NCBI GenBank assembly: GCA_035656495.1
Contig: DASRSL010000115.1
Location: forward strand, 1-61,951
Length of the DNA: 61,951 nucleotides
DNA from: Roseiarcus sp035656495
GTDB taxonomy: Bacteria > Pseudomonadota > Alphaproteobacteria > Rhizobiales > Beijerinckiaceae
Direction of reading: 5' to 3'
Part shown: piece by piece, positions 36,756 to 44,555 of the stretch
Layout: every line of letters begins with the position of its first letter
Numbering within the stretch: the first letter of the stretch is position 1
Position numbers and translations under genes: made by a program
The notes under the pieces: generated by a model
What the model was told of the DNA's origin: nothing
Databases searched by the model: none
The model's input: the letters and a program-made list of their open reading frames with translations, nothing else

Positions 36756-37586
36756 TTATTTCACGGCGCCGAAGGTTAGGCCCCGCACCAGCTGCTTCTG
36801 CGAGAACCACCCGAGGATGAGGATCGGCGCGATGGCGAGTGTAGAGGCCGAAGACAGTTTCGCCCAGAAGAAGCCTTCCGGCGCGGAGTAAGAGGCGATG
36901 AAGGCGGTCAGCGGCGCAGCGTTGGACGTCGCCAGATTGAGCGTCCAGAAGGCCTCGTTCCACGACAGGATGATCGCGATCAGCATCGTCGAGGCGATGC
37001 CCGGAATCGCCATCGGCGTCAGCACGTAGAGGATCTCGCTGAGCAGGGAGGCCCCATCCATGCGCGCCGCCTCGAGGATGTCGACCGGGATCTCCTTGAA
37101 GTAGGTGTAGAGCATCCAGATGAGGAGCGGAAGGTTGAGCATCATCAGCACGAAGCCGATGCCCCACAGGCTGTCGAGCAGATGCAGGTCGCGAAACAGG
37201 AGGTAGATCGGCACCAGCACGCCGACCGCTGGCATCATCTTGGTCGACAGCATCCACATCAGCAGATCCTTGGTGCGCTTGCCCGGCGCGAACGCCATCG
37301 ACCACGCGGCGGGAACGGAGATCAGGAGGCCGATCACATTGGCGCCGATCGACAACGCGATCGAATTGAAGGCGAAATGCAGATAGTTCGAGCGGCTCTG
37401 CACCTCGGCGTAGTTCTCGAGGGTCCAATGGAAGAACAGGAACTTCGGCGGCATCGCAATGGCGTCGAGCTCGGTCTTGAAGCTGGTCAGGAACGTCCAC
37501 AGGATCGGGAAAAAGATCAGGAAACCCACGACCCAGGCCAATACAGTGACCCCGGCCCGCTTTCCGACGGATTGCTTCATGGCCAT
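36756..37586 (-). CDS. smoG: Sorbitol/mannitol ABC transporter permease (MalG type)
   Basis: A 276-residue inner-membrane permease with six predicted helices, starting MAMKQSVGKRAGVTVLAWVV. The EAA loop, which docks on the ATPase, is EAARMDGASLLSEILYVLTP. The start is three bases after the smoF stop. It pairs with SmoF as the transmembrane channel of the polyol importer. Confidence 0.93.
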   Translation of the reverse strand: MAMKQSVGKRAGVTVLAWVVGFLIFFPILWTFLTSFKTELDAIAMPPKFLFFHWTLENYAEVQSRSNYLHFAFNSIALSIGANVIGLLISVPAAWSMAFAPGKRTKDLLMWMLSTKMMPAVGVLVPIYLLFRDLHLLDSLWGIGFVLMMLNLPLLIWMLYTYFKEIPVDILEAARMDGASLLSEILYVLTPMAIPGIASTMLIAIILSWNEAFWTLNLATSNAAPLTAFIASYSAPEGFFWAKLSSASTLAIAPILILGWFSQKQLVRGLTFGAVK

Positions 37587-37589
37587 CGT

Positions 37590-38462
37590 TCAGCCCTCCA
37601 GGTTCCGGCCGACCATGCGCATCAGGAAGATCGCGACGATGTTGGCGAGCACGACTGCGACGATGCCGCCTGCGGAGGCGCTGCCGACGTCGAAATTGAG
37701 CAGCGCCTGCTTGTAGACGAGGAACGGAATGTTCGTCGTCGCGACGCCTGGGCCGCCTGAGGTGGTCACGTAGATCTCGGCGAATACGCTGAGGAGGAAA
37801 ATGGTCTCGATCAGGATGACGACGGTGATCGCCCGCGCAATGTGCGGCAGCACGATATAGCCGAAGTAGGAGATCGGCCCTGCCCCGTCGAGCGAGGAGG
37901 CCTCCTTCTGCTCTTCATCGAGCGACTGCAACGCCGTCAGCAGAATGAGGCTGGCGAACGGCAGCCATTCCCACGATACGACGATGATCACCGACAGCAT
38001 CGGATAGTTGGTGAACCAGACAATCGGGGAAAAGCCCAGCGACCGCGCGATCCAGGCGAACAGGCCCGAGTCCGGGTTCATCAGCAGGTTCTTCCAGACG
38101 AGCGCGCTGACCGTCGGCATGACGAAGAACGGCGCGATCACCATGAGCCGCAGCACATTCTGCCCGAACACCGGCTGGTCCATCAGCAACGCCACCAGAA
38201 TCCCGCCGCAGACGCTGATGACGAGCACGGAGGCGACAAGGATCAGCGTATTGAGGAGCGAAGTGATGAAATCGGGGTCAGTGAGGAACGCGGTATAGTT
38301 CTGGAGCCCAACGAAGCCGCTGCTGTCGGGATCGAGCAGGCTGTAGCGCAACGACGAAAAATAGAGCGTCATCACGAGCGGCACGATCATCCATGCAAAG
38401 AGCAGGATGACCGAGGGCGCGACGAGAACGCGGCCTGCGGTGGTGGTCTGCTGCGTCGCCAT
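37590..38462 (-). CDS. smoF: Sorbitol/mannitol ABC transporter permease (MalF type)
   Basis: A 290-residue permease with six helices. N-terminal VLVAPSVILLFAWMIVPLVM is the first helix; the EAA loop is EASSLDGAGPISYFGYIVLP. It follows smoE after an unusually long 246-base gap that contains a strong hairpin. Family CUT1, polyol/sugar uptake. Confidence 0.93.
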   Translation of the reverse strand: MATQQTTTAGRVLVAPSVILLFAWMIVPLVMTLYFSSLRYSLLDPDSSGFVGLQNYTAFLTDPDFITSLLNTLILVASVLVISVCGGILVALLMDQPVFGQNVLRLMVIAPFFVMPTVSALVWKNLLMNPDSGLFAWIARSLGFSPIVWFTNYPMLSVIIVVSWEWLPFASLILLTALQSLDEEQKEASSLDGAGPISYFGYIVLPHIARAITVVILIETIFLLSVFAEIYVTTSGGPGVATTNIPFLVYKQALLNFDVGSASAGGIVAVVLANIVAIFLMRMVGRNLEG

Positions 38463-38667
38463 CCTTGAAGACCCTCCCGCGTCTGATTGCCCGGCGGGTC
38501 GCCGGGCTCCAGCCCTCGATGTCTTCGCCTCGTCTTCGCCTCGACTTCCGGCAAGGCGAATAATGGGCCCGAAAACGCTCCTTGCGTCGATGGTCTCGAC
38601 GTCCTCCCTTTGCCCCTCCCCGGGCGGACCGAGGAGGGGCCGGGACGGGGAGGAGCGTCCCTCCGTC

Positions 38668-38697
38668 GCGCCTCGCGGCTCGCGAACCGCGAGGCGC
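38668..38697. repeat. Strong hairpin between smoE and smoF
   Basis: GCGCCTCGCGG and CCGCGAGGCGC form a perfect 11-bp stem with an eight-base loop. It lies 11 bases after the smoE stop on the transcribed (minus) strand and is not followed by a T-run, so it fits a 3'-stabilising or partial-termination element that would give more smoE than smoFGK product. The rest of 38463-38667 is GC-rich with a second CCCCTCC/GGAGGGG pairing near 38609-38640. Confidence 0.55.
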
Positions 38698-38708
38698 TCG
38701 GCCTCCGG

Positions 38709-40025
38709 TTACTTGATATAGCCTGCCTTCTTCATCGCCGCTTCGGTGCTGGCTTGCGCCTTGGCGAGCGCATCGTCGACGCTCATCGACCCGGCGAGCG
38801 CCGCTGAGAAGTCCTGACCGGTGTCGGTAGCGATGCCCTGGAACTGAGGGATCGCCACGAACTGGACGCCCGTGTAGGGAACCGGCTTCACGGTGGGATG
38901 CAGCGGGTCAGCCGAATCGATCGACGCGAGGGTCAGCTCGGCGAAGGGCGCAGCCTTCAGATAGTCCGGGTTCTTGTACAGCGAGGTGCGGGTTCCGGGG
39001 GGCACACGGGCCCAGCCGTCCTTGGACGCGACGAGCTCGGTGTAATGTTTGCTCGTCGCCCAGGAGATGAACTTCTCCGCCGCGGCTGCCTTGCCCGACC
39101 CCGCGGGAACGGCCAGCGCCCAAGACCACAGCCAGTTGGCGTTCTTGCCGAGGCCGTCATTGGGCGCGAGCGCATAGCCGACCTTGTCGGCGACCTTCGA
39201 TTGCTTTGGATCGCTGACGAATGACGCCGCGACCGTCGCGTCGATCCACATGCCACACTTGCCGTCGTTGAACAGGGACAGGTTCTCATTGAAGCCGTTC
39301 GATGAGGCGCCGGGAGGCCCGTCCGCCTTCATCAGCGCCACGTAGAAGTCCATCGTCTTCTTCCACTCCGGCGTGTTGAACTGCGGCTGCCATTTCTCGT
39401 CGAACCAGCGCGCGCCGAAAGAGTTGGACATGGCGGTGAGGAACGCCATGTTCTCGCCCCAGCCCGGTTTGCCGCGCAGGCAGATGCCATAGACTCCGGC
39501 GGACTTGTCGGTCATCTTGTCGGCCGCTTGCTTGATGAAGTCCCAGGTCGGCTTCTCCGGCATCTTGAGGCCGGCCTTCTCCATCAGGTCGGTCCGATAC
39601 ATGGTGAAGGAGCTCTCACCGTAGAACGGGGCGGCGTAGAGGTTTTTGTCGAGCGACAGGCCGGCGCGGATCGGCGGCAGGAGGTCGTTGACATCGTAGT
39701 CGGAACTGAGCTTGTCCAGCGGCACGAGCCACTTCTTCTTGGCCCAGATCGGAACTTCGTAAGTGCCGATGGTGAGCACGTCGAACTGGCCGGCTTTGGT
39801 GGCGATGTCGGTCGTCACCTTCTGGCGCAGCACGTTCTCTTCGAGCGTGACCCAGTTGAGCTTGATATCGGGATTGGCTGTGGTGAAATCGCTGGTCAGC
39901 CCCTGCATCCGGATCATGTCGGGATTGTTGACCGTGGCGATCGTCAGCGTCGTGTCGGCGTAAGCCGGAAGCGAGAAGCCCGCGAGCGCGACGGCCCCGA
40001 GCAGGCCCTTCATGAGAACCTTCAT
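38709..40025 (-). CDS. smoE: Sorbitol/mannitol ABC transporter substrate-binding protein
   Basis: A 438-residue periplasmic binding protein (MBP-like). The signal peptide MKVLMKGLLGAVALAGFSLP is cleaved after AYA. Mature sequence begins DTTLTIATVNNPDMIRMQGL; RTDLMEKAGLKMPEKPTWDF and FNENLSLFNDGKCGMWIDAT are typical of polyol-binding members. ATG 40025 has a good GGGAGGATATGTC ribosome site. It is the first gene of the importer and dehydrogenase part of the operon. Confidence 0.93.
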   Translation of the reverse strand: MKVLMKGLLGAVALAGFSLPAYADTTLTIATVNNPDMIRMQGLTSDFTTANPDIKLNWVTLEENVLRQKVTTDIATKAGQFDVLTIGTYEVPIWAKKKWLVPLDKLSSDYDVNDLLPPIRAGLSLDKNLYAAPFYGESSFTMYRTDLMEKAGLKMPEKPTWDFIKQAADKMTDKSAGVYGICLRGKPGWGENMAFLTAMSNSFGARWFDEKWQPQFNTPEWKKTMDFYVALMKADGPPGASSNGFNENLSLFNDGKCGMWIDATVAASFVSDPKQSKVADKVGYALAPNDGLGKNANWLWSWALAVPAGSGKAAAAEKFISWATSKHYTELVASKDGWARVPPGTRTSLYKNPDYLKAAPFAELTLASIDSADPLHPTVKPVPYTGVQFVAIPQFQGIATDTGQDFSAALAGSMSVDDALAKAQASTEAAMKKAGYIK

Positions 40026-40041
40026 GACATATCCTCCCTTG

Positions 40042-40066
40042 AGCAATGCCGGTGTGGGCAATTGCT
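40042..40066 (-). promoter_or_regulatory. Inverted repeat just upstream of smoE, possible operator
   Basis: AGCAAT and ATTGCT are perfect inverted arms 13 bases apart, ending 17 bases before the smoE start and just upstream of its ribosome site. It could be a binding site for the SorC/DeoR-type regulator encoded at 41146-42102, or a leader hairpin. Confidence 0.4.
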
Positions 40067-40458
40067 ACAGCAGCGAGCGAATATTCGCCACAACCCTGCG
40101 CCGGAGTCAACCGAAAATCGTCGCCGCAGCGCACAAAAGCGTCTGGAGATTCACCATCGTCCCGATATTCGGCCCCGCGCAGCGCCGCCTTTCGGTCAGT
40201 TGACTCGGCAGAAAATTATTGGAAATCAATGTCTTTTTGGCGGCGAAAGCGTGTTCGCGCAGTCCATTCGTTGTTTTTCCCGCCACGGCGCGTGGTCGTG
40301 CGGCCTGACCGCGCGTCCCGCTGCACCGGAAGCGCGCGCCTCCGCCTGCTTTCCACTGACTGGGCTTCGAACACAACGGGAACAGTTTCTTGACTTGGCC
40401 GGGGCACTTGTGTACTCTGTCGTTTGTAGGCCGATGTCGTGGCGCTGGAGGTACGAGC

Positions 40459-40809
40459 ATGACCAGCGAGCCCTCTCCATCCGCGCGCGGCGGAGTGGTG
40501 GCGCGCGAAGAAGCGCCCGACGAAAGGCTTCGCGCGGCGGGAGGCGATTTTCGACCTGTTTCCTTCCGGCTTTTCGAATCAACAGATCGCCATGGCGCTC
40601 GGGGCGGGCGTCGGCGCCGTGCGGCTAATCATCGACAGCGCCATCGCCGAGCGCCGGTTCGACGCTCCCGAGAGCGTGTCCGCGCGCAGGTCGCAGACTC
40701 ATGAAGGCGCTCTCGCACGCCCGACTACAAGTTCGAAAAGGCCGACATCCGGCACTTGGGCACTGCCTAGAGATCATGGCCGAGCTCGAGCGCTCTCATG
40801 GGCTCGGGG
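40459..40809 (+). pseudogene. Small HTH protein gene, broken by frameshifts
   Basis: ATG 40459 with a TGGAGG ribosome site begins MTSEPSPSARGG up to ERLRA. One base later the frame changes (near 40533) to RREAIFDLFPSGFSNQQIAM and ALGAGVGAVRLIIDSAIAER, a LuxR-like helix-turn-helix. It changes again near 40699 to MKALSHARLQVRKGRHPALG and CLEIMAELERSHGLG, the C-terminal helices of the same small alphaproteobacterial HTH family. A possible third piece (EEFAPAPAPALTRLAPLLAE, to 40971) is in yet another frame. It is the only plus-strand gene inside the minus-strand polyol locus and appears dead. Confidence 0.55.
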
Positions 40810-40960
40810 CCGCAGATCGGAGGGGGCGCGTTCGCGCGCCCTCGGGCGGCGAGACGCCCCTCCGGACGGGAAGAGTTCGCGCCGGCGCCGGCGCCCGCCC
40901 TGACCCGCCTCGCGCCGCTGCTCGCCGAATTGCGGTCCGCTCGGCGCCCACTCTGGCGTT

Positions 40961-41055
40961 CAACCCATTGAAATTGCTGACGATACAACGGGTTCGAGGC
41001 CGCCAGAGGCCGCAAAAGACTCGGGTCTGGGTGCCCAACGCCTTGAAATCGCTGG
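40961..41055. repeat. Imperfect direct repeat flanking 55 bp
   Basis: CAACCCATTGAAATTGCTGA (40961-40980) and CAACGCCTTGAAATCGCTGG (41036-41055) match at 16 of 20 positions. They bracket a short segment downstream of the regulator stop and of the broken HTH gene. This could be an old integration scar or a duplicated protein-binding site; nothing else is seen in 40810-41145. Confidence 0.35.
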
Positions 41056-41145
41056 CAAAGCGGCAGATTCTCCGGGGCCGCGCTCGCTGAGCGCTGCGGG
41101 CGCGGTCAATCCGATGCGAGATGTCGCCTCGAAATCCAAAAATTG

Positions 41146-42102
41146 TCACCGCTGCAAAAGGTGCTCTGCCGTCGCTTCGTCGGTGACAAGACCGGAAATC
41201 AACCCTCCGGTCAGCGCGCTCCTCAGCGGCGCGCGCCGTGATGGCCCCATCGCCACGCCGATCACCAGCCGGTTGCCCGCCTTCCGCAGCGGCGCGCCAG
41301 CGACCCTGAGGTTGGCGCCCTCGATCAAGACGCGCCCGGCGGCGTCGAACGCCCAGCCAGTTATTTCCCCGACCGCCCCGAGATGGCGCAAGGCTTCCGC
41401 CTCCTGGCGGGTGATGATCCCGTCCTGCACCAGCGGCGACGAATCGCCGACCGAACCGACGCCGACGAAGCATACGTCGGTGCGCTCGACGAGATCGAAC
41501 AGGCTCTTGACCGACGCGAGGCTCGTCAGCAGCTGGCGCTCCTCGACCGACCGGGCGATGACCGGCAACGGCATCGGGTAATGCGGCGCGCGTACCGTGT
41601 CCGACACCCGGATGATGACGTCATAGAACGACGCCGAGCCGTCGGTCTTGGTGGTGCCGACGAGCGCGACCAGCTTGTGCTGCGGGCATTCCATGGGCGG
41701 CAACTGGTCGGCGACGGCGCGCATCGTGCGCCCCGTGCCGATGCCGATGATCGCCGGCTCGGGGCGGCGCAGCCAGCGCTCGAATTCTGCCGCCGCCGCC
41801 TGGGCGATGCCGAGGGTCGAGGAGGTCGAATCCGGATCGGTCGGCGCAACGTCGCAGAAGCGGAGGTCGTAGCGAAGCTTCAGCGCCGCGGCGAGCTCCA
41901 TGCAGCGCGCGATCGGATGATCGAGCCTGACCTTGATGAGACGCTCGCTGATCGCGAGCGACACGAGTCGCTGCGCCGCCTGACGCGAGATCCCGAGCTT
42001 GCGCGCAATCTCGTCCTGCGTGTTGCCGGCGACGTAATAGAGCCAGCCTGCGCGGGCGGCTTCGTCAAGTCTCAGTCCGTCCTGATCGGCCCTGCGCGCC
42101 AT
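41146..42102 (-). CDS. smoC: SorC/DeoR-family sugar-binding transcriptional regulator
   Basis: A 318-residue regulator. Residues about 15-55 form the HTH (NTQDEIARKLGISRQAAQRL), and residues about 65-318 the SorC-type effector domain related to sugar-phosphate isomerases (IGIGTGRTMRAVADQLPP, FVGVGSVGDSSPLVQDGIIT, and a C-terminal VIGVAMGPSRRAPLRSALTG). It should bind a sugar phosphate and control the polyol operon. Its start overlaps the end of the kinase gene by 38 bases, so it is probably co-transcribed with it. The gene symbol rests on position and family. Confidence 0.85.
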   Translation of the reverse strand: MARRADQDGLRLDEAARAGWLYYVAGNTQDEIARKLGISRQAAQRLVSLAISERLIKVRLDHPIARCMELAAALKLRYDLRFCDVAPTDPDSTSSTLGIAQAAAAEFERWLRRPEPAIIGIGTGRTMRAVADQLPPMECPQHKLVALVGTTKTDGSASFYDVIIRVSDTVRAPHYPMPLPVIARSVEERQLLTSLASVKSLFDLVERTDVCFVGVGSVGDSSPLVQDGIITRQEAEALRHLGAVGEITGWAFDAAGRVLIEGANLRVAGAPLRKAGNRLVIGVAMGPSRRAPLRSALTGGLISGLVTDEATAEHLLQR

Positions 42103-44365
42103 CCCTCCCCACGATCTCCGGCAGCCGCGCCATGTCGTCGAAGATGAGGTCCGCCCCAGCCGCAGTCAATTCCGCCGTCTGGGCAGGGACCGAGAAATGG
42201 CTGCCGCCGACGAAGCCGAACACCTTCATGCCGGCGGCGCGCGCCGCCGTGACGCCGGCGACGCTGTCCTCGATGACGAGACAATTTTCCGGGGCCGCGC
42301 CCATCGAACGCGCCGCGAACAGAAAGAGGTCGGGGTAGGGCTTGCCGCGCGCAACCTCGGCGGAGGAAAAGATGTGCGGCGCGAACAGGGCCTCGTAACC
42401 GGTCACCCGCAACGCGAAGCGCAGCCGCTCCGGCGCGCTCGAGGAGGCGACGCAGACGCGCGCGTCCAGCCCGTCGACGGCCTGCCGGACGCCCTCGACG
42501 CCTTTCAGGTCGCGCTCGAAGGTCGCGAGGATCTCGCGGGACAGCGCCCCGGTGAAATCGTTCGGCAGAGGGGCGCCGAGTTCGGCTTCGACTCGCCGCA
42601 GGACCGCGTCCTGGCGCCTGCCGAGGAAGCGCTTGCGCGTCTCGTCGTCGCTGAGGCGCAAGCCGGCCTCGGCCAGCATCCGGCGCGTGACGCCGAGCGA
42701 AATCACCTCGCTGTCGACCAGCACGCCGTCGCAGTCGAAAATGACCACCTCCGGCCAGGGCGCCGCGCACATCGCCTTGCGGACCTCGCGCTCGGCCCGT
42801 TCGAGGATCGCGAGCGCTCGCCGTCGGCGAGCGTGAAATGCGGCAATCGCCCCGCCCGCCGGCTCGGTTCTGCTCGCCAGCGCCGACATCGAGCCCATCG
42901 CCGAGCGCAGGGTCTCCTTTCCGGCCGCGACCGCGCCGATCATCGCCGAACCGAGCAGCACCGGTTCGGAGGTCTCCGGCGTCGAGACCGACATGCCGCA
43001 GGCGTCGGCGACAATCTGGCGGACGAGGGCGCTCCGCGCCGGCCCGCCGCTGACGACGATGGCTTCGAAGTCGTAACCGGCGCGCCCGAAGGCTTCGACG
43101 ATGTCGGCGATCCCGTAGGCAAGCCCGCACAGGCCGGCCACATAGAGTTCTTCGAGGCTTGCCGCGTCCTCCCGGAGATCGAGGCCGACGATGCCGCCGC
43201 GCGCGGCGGGATCGGCGGCGGGGGCGCGGCGGCCAATGAACGAGGGAAGAACATGAAGGGCTTCGGCGAGCAGCGCCGACGCGGAAAGATCGCCGGCGCG
43301 AGCGACGATCCGGCTTTCGAGCGCGTCGAGCCCGCCAGCCGAGACCTCCGCGAAGGCAGGATGCAGACGCATCAGACGGTCGATCGCCGCGCCGAACGCC
43401 GACTGGCCTCCATCCATCAGCCATTGGCCGGGCGTCAGCGCGGAGAAGTGGGGTCCCCAGACAGCGTCGATGAACCGTGGCTCGTCGGACACCGCCATGC
43501 AGCTCGAAGACGTGCCGAGAATGAGCGCCAGCCGGCGCCGCGCGTCTCCTGGCGTTCCATCCGCTCGAGCTGCGAGCGTGCCGAGCGCGCCTGCGTGGGC
43601 GTCGATGAGCCCGGCTCCGACCGCCGTTGCGGGATCGAGCCCCATCGCTTGGCCGGCTTCGACCGTGAGCCCGTTCGCGAGCGGCGTCCCCGGCGCGACG
43701 ATGCACGCGCCGAGACGGGCGAAGCCCTCCGCGCTCAACGCGCGAAGGCCGACGCTGGCGAGGAATTCGCCCGGCCAGCGCCTTTCATGCGCCAGATAGC
43801 CGAACTTGCAGGTGGCCGTGCAGAGCGAGCGCGCAAGCGACCCGGTCGCGCGAAAGGAGAGCCAGTCGGTCAGGCCGAGAAAATGCATCGCCCTGGCGAA
43901 GGTCTCGGGCTTCGCCCGCGCGAGCCAGACGAGCTTCGGCGTTTGCATCTCGGGCGACAGTGCGTCGCCAAAGTACCGCAGCGCCTCATGGCCGGTGGCG
44001 TTGATCCTCGCGGCGTCCTCGGCTGCGCGGTGATCCATCCACACCATCACGTCGCGTTCGGGCGCGCCGGCGGAGTTCAGCGACAACGGCTGCAGATGCT
44101 CGTCGAGCGTGACGAGCGAGCAGGTCGCGGCGAAGCCGAGGCCGGCGACAGCCCCGCGGGACAGCCGGGACGCCTCGACGGCCTCCCGCACCGCGTCCGT
44201 CACCGCGCGCCAGATGTCGGCGGACGACTGCTCGACGACATCGCCGGGCTCGCTCCAGATCGCAATCGTTCGCCTGGCGCTGCCCAAAAGACGCCCCGCG
44301 GAATCGAAAACGCCGGCGCGGGCGCTGCCTGTGCCGACATCCACTCCGATGAAAGCCGTGCTCAT
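42065..44365 (-). CDS. FGGY-family carbohydrate kinase fused to a HAD hydrolase
   Basis: A 766-residue two-domain protein. Residues about 1-530 are an FGGY (ribulo-/xylulokinase-like) kinase: GVDVGTGSARAGVFDSAGRL phosphate loop, VMVWMDHRAAEDAARI, VGAGLIDAHAGALGT, ILGTSSSCMAVSD, VVSGGPARSALVRQI. Residues about 540-766 are a HAD-IA phosphatase: VVIFDCDGVLVDSEVISLGV (nucleophile D-x-D), VASSSAPERLRFALR, GKPYPDLFLFAA and LVIEDSVAGVTAARAAGM. One uninterrupted frame links them. The kinase would phosphorylate the ketose made by MtlK/SmoS; the HAD part may dephosphorylate a related sugar phosphate. It is the first gene of the polyol locus. Confidence 0.88.
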   Translation of the reverse strand: MSTAFIGVDVGTGSARAGVFDSAGRLLGSARRTIAIWSEPGDVVEQSSADIWRAVTDAVREAVEASRLSRGAVAGLGFAATCSLVTLDEHLQPLSLNSAGAPERDVMVWMDHRAAEDAARINATGHEALRYFGDALSPEMQTPKLVWLARAKPETFARAMHFLGLTDWLSFRATGSLARSLCTATCKFGYLAHERRWPGEFLASVGLRALSAEGFARLGACIVAPGTPLANGLTVEAGQAMGLDPATAVGAGLIDAHAGALGTLAARADGTPGDARRRLALILGTSSSCMAVSDEPRFIDAVWGPHFSALTPGQWLMDGGQSAFGAAIDRLMRLHPAFAEVSAGGLDALESRIVARAGDLSASALLAEALHVLPSFIGRRAPAADPAARGGIVGLDLREDAASLEELYVAGLCGLAYGIADIVEAFGRAGYDFEAIVVSGGPARSALVRQIVADACGMSVSTPETSEPVLLGSAMIGAVAAGKETLRSAMGSMSALASRTEPAGGAIAAFHARRRRALAILERAEREVRKAMCAAPWPEVVIFDCDGVLVDSEVISLGVTRRMLAEAGLRLSDDETRKRFLGRRQDAVLRRVEAELGAPLPNDFTGALSREILATFERDLKGVEGVRQAVDGLDARVCVASSSAPERLRFALRVTGYEALFAPHIFSSAEVARGKPYPDLFLFAARSMGAAPENCLVIEDSVAGVTAARAAGMKVFGFVGGSHFSVPAQTAELTAAGADLIFDDMARLPEIVGRDGAQGRSGRTET

Positions 44366-44408
44366 GGCGCTTCAGCAATTCTCCGCCCGAGCGCCGAGCT
44401 TCGGGCTT

Positions 44409-44434
44409 CCCGGCCCGCCGGCAAGCGGGCCGGG
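44409..44434. repeat. Perfect 10-bp-stem palindrome upstream of the kinase-HAD gene
   Basis: CCCGGCCCGC and GCGGGCCGGG pair perfectly around CGGCAA. It lies in the 190-base gap between cca and the kinase gene, both minus strand, and shares the GCAAGCGGG core with the REP-like element at 25451. No T-run, so REP-like rather than a terminator. Confidence 0.45.
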
Positions 44435-44555
44435 ACCCGCACCCTCGGGGGGATTCGAACGCGGATAGTCGACGCAGCGATTTTGCCCGTCAAGCATCGT
44501 TGGCCGCGTTGCGGAGCACGACCCCGCTCCGAGAAAGGGCGGCTGATGTGGGTTT

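Noticed and set aside
36756..37586. Internal ATG 37580 as the smoG start
   Set aside because: Both ATG codons are in frame; the upstream one sits three bases after the smoF stop with a normal coupling distance, so it was kept.
44440..44520. tRNA-like GATTCGAAC segment
   Set aside because: The sequence around GTTCGAATC on the minus strand has no matching T-stem and no acceptor or anticodon arm.
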